From: Candidatus Daviesbacteria bacterium
GTDB lineage: Bacteria; Patescibacteriota; Microgenomatia; Daviesbacterales; UBA10151
DNA length: 41,482 nucleotides
Reading direction: 5' to 3'
NCBI GenBank assembly: GCA_016176415.1
Contig: JACOXH010000007.1
Location: forward strand, 1 to 41,482
Every line of letters begins with the position of its first letter. Within the stretch, counting starts at the first letter, position 1. Under the pieces are notes generated by a model. It was not told the DNA's origin and did not search any database. It worked only from the letters and a program-made list of their open reading frames with translations. The position numbers were made by a program, and so were the translations under genes. Shown piece by piece: positions 39,150 to 41,482 of this stretch.

Positions 39150-40925
39150 CTACTTTGTCTCTATATTGAACAATGGTCCTACTATTTGAATATTGGCAGG
39201 GGCACGAACATTGAAAAAATTTCTAAATTCTGTAGCATTAAATGTTTCTGACCCTCTATCACCATTAACTGTGACAGCAGTTACCATGCCTGATCCAAAG
39301 TCTGCTGAAACTAAAACAGATGAAACACTGTTGAAAGGACTGCCTCCTCTGTTCCGGAGCTCTTGTTTAACCTTTGCTTCATCCCATGTATCAGTTCCTT
39401 CAGGATTGGGTTTATCTGTTTGGTAAATATGGGAAGATACTCCTGAATCCCGTTTTGTAAGCATCACTACATTGGCAATATCTGCCACTTCTTCACTTTT
39501 AAGCCATGCTGATTTGGCATATTGATTCCTGAAACCTTGTGCAGAGTAGAAACAGGGAGAATCTTTATCATAAGCTTTTGAAAACAAGTCAGAGAAAGAG
39601 GAAATATCACCATTTGTATCACGGACCCTTTTGGTAAAAGAACGGCCGCCCCAGCCAATATCAGAAGCAGTGTATGTATAACCTCCGTCAGTTGAGGAAT
39701 ACCATGCTGAAACAGCAGAACCACCGGAGATCATAGTTTTTCCTTCAGTAACCCTGACAGCAGTTTCCCAATTCCCTCCTTTGTTACCACCTTTGTAAAC
39801 CTGACAGGCTTGAGTAGTACAAATTTCTTTTGAGCCATTGTTGGTATAAGACAAAGCGTATGAGCGGGCTGCAATAGCCTGTGCTTTTAACGCTTCCAGC
39901 GGCCAGTCACCGGGCATCTCGTAAATACCTAATAGGTAAGTTTCAAGAGGCACTGATCCATAACCCTGCACAGAAAGATTAACATTACCTCTTTGCTCAA
40001 AAGAAAAATCCTGAAAATATGCCTGCAAAATTTGATCTGCAGATTGGCCAGCCTGGGCCCTGCCCAATGCTCCATATTGATTCATACCCACCCTGTGAGG
40101 AATACCAAAGGTAAAGAAAGCAAAAGCAGGCCTGAAACCAGGATCCAGTTTCCGGTCATCTGTACAATACAAAGGGCCTGCTCCTAAAGAAGTAGGCAAA
40201 TTCAAAGACGCCTGTCTTTGAGAGATAATTTGCTGCTGACGGGCAGAAAGGGAGGCGATTTGTTTACTTAAATCTGCCTGATAGGCTTTGGCTTTTTTAA
40301 TCTCACCACCAATAAAGGCAGCGTTTTTATCCACCTGTGCCTGAAGAGAAGCCAGACGGGCTTTATCTTTTTCCAACTTATCTTTTTCAGTTAACAAATT
40401 TACTACTTCAGCAGTTACAGAAGAAATTACCTGACGGTCTTCACGGGTGACAGTTTGACGGTAAGAAAGTTCCCTGAATAAATCTCCTGCCTGTATGGAG
40501 GATAAGATCACCATTAAAGGATCGGCTAAATAGGAACGGATGTAATAAGCTTTTACCCTATGTTCCAACAGGGCTTGTTGCAGAGCCAACTTATCTTCCC
40601 TGATATCCAGATCTTTTTGTTTTTGTGCAATTCCGGTGGACAAGTTGTCAATACTGGCCTGGATCTGCGCCAGTTGTCTTTGCAAAGATTCCATTTGCCC
40701 TTCCAAAGGCTTGGTGGCAGTCTTCATTCTGTTTAACTCATCATTCAATTGAGGGAGGCATTGTTCAATTTCCTCAAGACTCAAAGCTGACGGATTGTTA
40801 CACTTGGCATCAACAGCCAGGACAGGAGTAAGTAATAAGTAATAAGTAATAAGTGAAACAAGCAGAATTAATAGAAAAATAACGTATTTCTTATTACATA
40901 TCACATATCTCAAAAGGGCAAACAT
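39150..40925 (-). CDS. Secreted SpoIID/LytB-domain protein with N-terminal coiled coil
   Basis: 591 residues from the ATG at 40925, whose product starts MFALLRYVICNKKY; a TTG start 9 bases earlier is less likely because a TAGAAT -10 box lies directly before it. Signal peptide to about residue 40, long coiled coil (about 60-250) as in PcsB/EnvC-type proteins, then the SpoIID/LytB domain: LSVQGYGSVPLETYLLGIYEMPGDWPLEALKAQAIAARSYAL, and STDGGYTYTASDIGWGG. SpoIID is a lytic transglycosylase for peptidoglycan; the coiled coil suggests control by the division machinery. The signal peptide core is encoded by a 7-base tandem repeat (40831-40854). Confidence 0.85.
   Translation of the reverse strand: MFALLRYVICNKKYVIFLLILLVSLITYYLLLTPVLAVDAKCNNPSALSLEEIEQCLPQLNDELNRMKTATKPLEGQMESLQRQLAQIQASIDNLSTGIAQKQKDLDIREDKLALQQALLEHRVKAYYIRSYLADPLMVILSSIQAGDLFRELSYRQTVTREDRQVISSVTAEVVNLLTEKDKLEKDKARLASLQAQVDKNAAFIGGEIKKAKAYQADLSKQIASLSARQQQIISQRQASLNLPTSLGAGPLYCTDDRKLDPGFRPAFAFFTFGIPHRVGMNQYGALGRAQAGQSADQILQAYFQDFSFEQRGNVNLSVQGYGSVPLETYLLGIYEMPGDWPLEALKAQAIAARSYALSYTNNGSKEICTTQACQVYKGGNKGGNWETAVRVTEGKTMISGGSAVSAWYSSTDGGYTYTASDIGWGGRSFTKRVRDTNGDISSFSDLFSKAYDKDSPCFYSAQGFRNQYAKSAWLKSEEVADIANVVMLTKRDSGVSSHIYQTDKPNPEGTDTWDEAKVKQELRNRGGSPFNSVSSVLVSADFGSGMVTAVTVNGDRGSETFNATEFRNFFNVRAPANIQIVGPLFNIETK
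40831..40854. repeat. Heptanucleotide tandem array inside the SpoIID signal-peptide coding region
   Basis: Three full units of AGTAATA and three more bases (AGT) on the + strand, preceded by another AGTA. They encode SLITYYLLLTP on the reverse strand. Confidence 0.85.
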
Positions 40926-40963
40926 GGCCCTCAAATTCTACCATTAAACACTTACACAATCTA

Positions 40964-41012
40964 TTGACAGATCGTCTCAATATGATACGATTAATAAATA
41001 TGAATGAGACGA
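40964..41012 (+). promoter_or_regulatory. Promoter and candidate operator of the second Fic gene
   Basis: TTGACA (40964-40969), 16-base spacer, TACGAT (40986-40991); the ATG at 41000 is eight bases on. An 8-bp inverted repeat, TCGTCTCA (40972-40979) and TGAGACGA (41005-41012), brackets the -10 box and start, a suitable site for the HTH domain of the encoded protein. Confidence 0.7.
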
Positions 41013-41482
41013 ATTTAACACCGAGACAAAATATTATATTAACGCTTATTAATCAATCCCAAGGTATCAGCAGACTGGAAATTGAACAAAAAGTAGCAGA
41101 CAGATATCCCGCCTCAAAACCGACCATTGCCCGGGACTTAAACATTTTAACGCAAAAAAACCTGATTAAGGTTTCCGGGAAAGGGAAGAATACAACCTAT
41201 CTTCCTAAAATCTTAAACCCCCTACTGTGGTATGTTGATCTTGAAAAATATTTTTCCCTTGAAGCAGATGAACGGCTGGACAGTGCTACCTCGTTTGATT
41301 TTACCCTATTTGATCATTTGCAGAATCTATTTTCAGAAGAAGAGATAAAAAAAATCAACAGAGTTAATAAAAGTTTTTCGCAGGAAACTAAAAAACTTAC
41401 TGAAGATCTTTATAATAGAGAGCTGGAAAGATTTGTTATTGAACTCTCCTGGAAATCATCAAAAATTGAGGGCAACACCTAT
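41000..41482 (+). CDS. Fic-family protein with N-terminal winged HTH (partial)
   Basis: 161 codons are visible before the window ends. Residues 1-75 form a wHTH: LTPRQNIILTLINQSQGISRLEIEQKV then PTIARDLNILTQKNLIKVSGKGKNTTYL. A helical region follows and ends in ELSWKSSKIEGNTY, the Fic inhibitory helix motif (S-x-I-E-G-N). The catalytic HPFxDGNGR part should lie past the edge. It is the second Fic gene in the window and differs from the first by carrying its own DNA-binding domain, so self-regulation is likely. Confidence 0.8.
   Translation, partial: MNETNLTPRQNIILTLINQSQGISRLEIEQKVADRYPASKPTIARDLNILTQKNLIKVSGKGKNTTYLPKILNPLLWYVDLEKYFSLEADERLDSATSFDFTLFDHLQNLFSEEEIKKINRVNKSFSQETKKLTEDLYNRELERFVIELSWKSSKIEGNTY

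Overview
The window looks like chromosome of a Patescibacteria (Candidate Phyla Radiation) bacterium, most likely Microgenomates. This is inferred from gene content: compact single-copy housekeeping genes, CPR-type small membrane proteins (DUF5652-, DUF5667-like), a TraC/HerA-like ATPase, a PP2C-propeller fusion and a SpoIID protein with a coiled coil. No rRNA operon, CRISPR array, prophage or large insertion sequence is visible.

Layout. 1-6.3 kb: the 5' part of polA, a three-way-junction RNA candidate, a glycosidase, three glycosyltransferase-type genes, a secreted DUF5667-like protein, a toxin-antitoxin-like pair and a sigma-region-4 protein. 6.3-11.4 kb: ftsH split by a full-length intein in its Walker A motif, a tRNA-binding protein, a RAYT transposase and trpS. 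11.4-18.2 kb: an unrecognised 448-residue protein behind a terminator-bearing structured leader, an RHH/PIN pair, a sugar nucleotidyltransferase, corA, ftsB, a Xer recombinase, three tRNAs and a truncated S23 gene. 18.2-22.7 kb: a tight operon with nickel superoxide dismutase, its maturation peptidase, a small protein and a TraC-like ATPase, with trxB upstream. 22.7-31.5 kb: PAP2 phosphatase, a nucleotidyltransferase, membrane proteins, Fic, rpoD, dnaG, tlyA and a Nudix gene. 31.5-36.5 kb: a radical SAM protein, five tRNAs with duplicated tRNA fragments, comF, and convergent ssrA and smpB. 36.5-41.5 kb: envelope genes and the start of a second Fic gene with its own HTH domain.

Three themes run through the window. 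(1) Small dispersed repeats are unusually dense: palindromes inside genes, a GTCATTC...GGATGAC family, and degenerate tandem arrays with 7- or 8-base periods, some within coding sequence. Several are carried in frame by conserved genes (sodN, tlyA, the sugar nucleotidyltransferase, comF, the RAYT). (2) Many start codons lie only 6-9 bases after a TANNNT -10 box, which suggests leaderless mRNAs. (3) The translation apparatus is odd: tRNA-Ile(TAT), tRNA-Arg(GCG), a tRNA and a tmRNA without the TTC T-loop, and tRNA-end duplications joined to a common hairpin module.

All calls come from reading the sequence and supplied translations; no database search was run.
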